Part shown: positions 61,523-64,000 of the stretch, one piece after another
How positions within the stretch are numbered: position 1 is the first letter of the stretch
Layout of the letters: the number at the start of each line of letters is the position of its first letter
Assembly: GCF_003050905.1 (NCBI RefSeq)
Contig: NZ_QAOT01000001.1
DNA length: 64,000 nt
Strand: one strand, 5' to 3'
Source of the DNA: Cereibacter_A azotoformans
GTDB taxonomy: Bacteria > Pseudomonadota > Alphaproteobacteria > Rhodobacterales > Rhodobacteraceae
The notes under the pieces: model-generated
The model's input: only the letters and a program-made list of their open reading frames with translations
Databases searched by the model: none
Told to the model about the DNA's origin: nothing
Program-made: the position numbers and the translations under genes

Positions 61523-62620
61523 TCAGGCGTTGAACAGGAAGTGCAGCACGTCGCCGTCCTGAACCTCGTAGGTCTTGCCTTCGATGCGGAACTTGCCGGC
61601 CTCCTTGGCGCCCGCCTCGCCCTGTCCTGCGACATAATCCTCGTAGGCCACTGTCTCGGCGCGGATGAAGCCCTTCTCGAAGTCGCCGTGGATCACGCCG
61701 GCGGCCTGCGGGGCGAGCATCCCTTTGGTGATCGTCCAGGCGCGCGCCTCCTTCGGCCCGACGGTGAAGTAGGTCTGCAGGCCGAGAAGCTGATAGCCCG
61801 CGCGGATCAGCCGGTCGAGCCCGGCTTCCTCGAGACCCATTTCCTCGAGGAACATCGCGGCCTCCTCGGCGGGAAGCTGGGCGATCTCCTCTTCGATGCG
61901 GGCCGAGATCACCACCGTGGCCGCGCCCTGCGCCTTGGCCATCTCGGCCACCCGGGCCGACTGGGAATTGCCGCTGGCCGCCGAGGATTCCTCGACGTTG
62001 CAGACATAGAGGACGGGCTTGGCGGTCAGAAGCTGCAGCATCCGCCAGGCGCGCTGGTCGTCGGCCGAGACCGCCACCGTCCGGGCCGGCTTGCCCGCCT
62101 CGAGCGCCGCCAGCGCGGCGCGCAGCAGGCGGTCCTGATCGGCGGCCTCCTTGTCGCCGCCCTTGAGCTTGCGCGAGAGGTTCGACAGCCGCCGCTCGAT
62201 CGAATCCATGTCGGCGAGCATCAGCTCGGTCTCGATCGTCTCGGCATCGGCCACGGGGTCGATACGCCCCTCGACATGGGTGATGTCGCCGTCCTCGAAG
62301 CAGCGCAGCACATGGGCGATGGCGTCGCATTCGCGGATGTTGGCGAGGAACTGGTTGCCAAGGCCCTCGCCCCTCGAGGCGCCGCGGACGAGGCCCGCGA
62401 TATCGACGAAGGTCATGCGCGTCGGGATGATCTGCCTGGAGCCCGCGATCTTCGCGAGAATGTCGAGCCGCGCGTCGGGAACGGCGACCTCGCCCACGTT
62501 GGGCTCGATGGTGCAGAAGGGAAAGTTGGCCGCCTGCGCGGCGGCGGTGCGGGTGAGGGCGTTGAAGAGCGTGGATTTGCCCACGTTCGGCAAGCCGACG
62601 ATCCCCATGCGGAAGCCCAT
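61523..62620 (-). CDS. ychF: Obg-family GTPase/ATPase YchF
   Basis: A 365-residue ribosome-associated P-loop protein. G1 'GIVGLPNVGKSTLFNALT', G3 'FVDIAGLVRGASRGEGLGNQ', and the altered G4 'VCNVEES' in place of NKxD, which explains its preference for ATP. C-terminal TGS domain ending 'QDGDVLHFLFNA'. Involved in translation and stress responses. Confidence 0.95.
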   Translation of the reverse strand: MGFRMGIVGLPNVGKSTLFNALTRTAAAQAANFPFCTIEPNVGEVAVPDARLDILAKIAGSRQIIPTRMTFVDIAGLVRGASRGEGLGNQFLANIRECDAIAHVLRCFEDGDITHVEGRIDPVADAETIETELMLADMDSIERRLSNLSRKLKGGDKEAADQDRLLRAALAALEAGKPARTVAVSADDQRAWRMLQLLTAKPVLYVCNVEESSAASGNSQSARVAEMAKAQGAATVVISARIEEEIAQLPAEEAAMFLEEMGLEEAGLDRLIRAGYQLLGLQTYFTVGPKEARAWTITKGMLAPQAAGVIHGDFEKGFIRAETVAYEDYVAGQGEAGAKEAGKFRIEGKTYEVQDGDVLHFLFNA

Positions 62621-62889
62621 GATCCACTCCTTGAAAGCTCTGCCGCTTCATAGGGAAGCGCCCCATCCAAGGCAAGCGGGCGGCGGAGGGCATGGAGCGC
62701 CTGCCCGGCCGCGGCCGCGAGGCGACGGCCGGGGGCTCGGCGGCGAGCGCGCGGGCTTGCGCGAAGGGGAATGGAACCAGCCGGTGCGCCGGCGGCCGAA
62801 CGATCCGGGAGGGGGGCGCGCCCTTCCGCCCATTGATTTTCCCGCGCCGGTGACGCAAACCGGCAGCCGACACGGGCGAGGGCAGGGCA
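62621..62889. other. Divergent gap between ychF and trpA
   Basis: 269 bases with no gene. It should hold both promoters, but nothing convincing was seen. The trpA start is preceded by GAGGGCAGGG. Confidence 0.3.
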
Positions 62890-63681
62890 ATGACGCGGAT
62901 CGATGACACCTTCCGGCGGCTTCGGGCCGAGGGGAAGAAGGCCTTCGTGGCCTATATCATGGCGGGCGATCCCGATCTCGAGACCTCGCTCGAGGTGATG
63001 AAGGGCCTGCCCGGCGCGGGCGTGGACATCATCGAGCTGGGCATGCCCTTTACCGATCCGATGGCGGACGGGCCGACGATCCAGACGGCGGGGCAGCGCG
63101 CGCTCGAGGGTGGGCAGACGCTGGCAAGGACGCTCGCGATGGTGCGGGAGTTCCGCAGGGGCGATGCTTCGACCCCGATCGTCATGATGGGATACTACAA
63201 CCCGATCCATGCGCGCGGCGTGGACCGCTTTGTGGCCGAGGCGCAGGAGGCCGGGATCGACGGGCTGATCGTGGTGGACCTGCCGCCCGAGGAGGATGCC
63301 GAGCTGTGCCTGCCCGCTCAGGCGGCGGGGCTGAACTTCATCCGGCTGGCCACCCCCACGACCGACGACCGCCGCCTGCCCAAGGTGCTGCAGAACACGT
63401 CGGGCTTCGTCTATTACGTCTCGATCACCGGGATCACCGGGGCGGCCGCCGCGCAGGCGGTGGATGTGGCGCCCGAGGTGGCGCGGCTGAAGGCGGCGAC
63501 GGACCTGCCGGTGATCGTGGGATTCGGCATCACCTCGCCCGAGGCGGCGCGGGACATCGCGGGCGTGGCCGACGGCTGCGTGGTTGGCTCGGCGATCGTG
63601 AAGCTCGTGGCGGAGGGCCGTCCGGTCGCGGAGGTGCTGGACCGGGTGGCGGCGCTGGCGGCCGGCGCTCACGCCGCCTGA
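62890..63681 (+). CDS. trpA: Tryptophan synthase alpha subunit
   Basis: A 263-residue TIM barrel: 'AYIMAGDPDLETSLEVMKGL', catalytic Glu in 'DIIELGMPFTDPMADGPTIQ', Asp in 'GLIVVDLPPEEDAEL' and phosphate loop 'VGFGITSPEAARD'. Converts indole-3-glycerol phosphate to indole. No trpB is adjacent in the window. Confidence 0.95.
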   Translation: MTRIDDTFRRLRAEGKKAFVAYIMAGDPDLETSLEVMKGLPGAGVDIIELGMPFTDPMADGPTIQTAGQRALEGGQTLARTLAMVREFRRGDASTPIVMMGYYNPIHARGVDRFVAEAQEAGIDGLIVVDLPPEEDAELCLPAQAAGLNFIRLATPTTDDRRLPKVLQNTSGFVYYVSITGITGAAAAQAVDVAPEVARLKAATDLPVIVGFGITSPEAARDIAGVADGCVVGSAIVKLVAEGRPVAEVLDRVAALAAGAHAA

Positions 63682-63703
63682 CGGGGAAACGGCCGGGGGA
63701 GGT

Positions 63704-63738
63704 GCCGTCGCCGGGGGCATCGAACCCCCGCCGACGGC
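63704..63738 (+). terminator. Hairpin after trpA
   Basis: GCCGTCG / CGACGGC outer stem and GGGGG / CCCCC inner stem around CATCGAA, 23 bp after the stop. No T-run. Confidence 0.55.
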
Positions 63739-63908
63739 GTTGCCACGGAACGAGCGGACGCGGTCTCTCTGGCGGCCATCCGCGCCCGCCGGCCCCTGTC
63801 GGGATTTCGGCCCGCGGCGCGGGAGGTGCCTGTCGGCGCTGCATCATCCGTTGATCTGTTGCGGCATGGCCGGTAAGGAAACATGACCAGTTCCAGCCGG
63901 AGAGCACC

Positions 63909-64000
63909 ATGCCCGTCATCACCTGCATCGAGGATCTGAAGCGGATGCACCGCCGGCGCACGCCGCGCATGTTCTTCGACTATTGCGAGTCGGGCAGCTA
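63909..64000 (+). CDS. Start of an FMN-dependent alpha-hydroxy-acid (L-lactate) dehydrogenase
   Basis: The first 30 codons, 'MPVITCIEDLKRMHRRRTPR', then 'MFFDYCESGSY', match the N-terminus of LldD-type enzymes. It runs off the right edge, so substrate and neighbours are unknown. Confidence 0.75.
   Translation, partial: MPVITCIEDLKRMHRRRTPRMFFDYCESGS

Overview
The window is high-GC alphaproteobacterial DNA. Gene content and order point to a Rhodobacterales member close to Rhodobacter/Cereibacter sphaeroides: an APS-type cysH with a DUF934 protein and cysI, a Tad pilus locus, a CoxD/CoxE/XdhC accessory set, a TAXI-type TRAP transporter, and a recurring intergenic repeat typical of this group. 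This placement is inferred from family knowledge; no database search was possible.

Layout. 1-415: end of a methyltransferase. 525-4134: a sugar-acid catabolic locus (GntR-type regulator, divergent zinc dehydrogenase and UxaA-type dehydratase). 4210-11065: a DctB/DctD-like two-component pair, a TAXI binding protein, a fused TRAP permease and a DUF1850 protein, probably one transport unit. 11085-14434: guanine deaminase, MgtE and 5-formyl-THF cyclo-ligase. 14431-27495: an AAA ATPase followed by a Tad/Flp pilus locus. Nine minus-strand tad/cpa genes run from the secretin to the prepilin peptidase. Two small pilins and CpaB lie on the plus strand, and a lytic transglycosylase sits between the two arms.

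27497-32710 is a mobile-element graveyard. It holds a truncated IS5-family copy, an IS3 OrfB tail, and an IS427-type element split by an intact second IS5-family element with a 5-bp target duplication. It continues with a tRNA-Arg(ACG), a tyrosine-recombinase pseudogene and a fragment of a phage/plasmid ATPase. 32822-46561 is mostly core: dusA, a TauE-type exporter, dnaB, pyrE, pyrC and an HD hydrolase. It ends with a Cox-type molybdoenzyme accessory cluster that encloses two secreted proteins with related signal peptides.

46606-53417: infC, a coiled-coil membrane protein, ferredoxin-NADP reductase, and the assimilatory sulfate operon (cobA-type methylase, DUF2849, cysI, cysH, DUF934) divergent from an Lrp-type regulator. 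53522-64000: a cytochrome P450, tpiA, two Fe-S assembly proteins, an SbcCD-like nuclease/ATPase pair, ychF, trpA and the start of an LldD-type oxidase.

The most unusual signals are two 45-46 nt palindromic inserts of the same architecture inside two different transposase relics; a DctD-like regulator lacking the sigma-54 GAFTGA loop and the Walker B Asp; matched GGAAC-N17-GTT promoter-like pairs in front of the two secreted proteins; and a four-copy intergenic repeat. No CRISPR array, toxin-antitoxin pair or recognisable defence island was seen.
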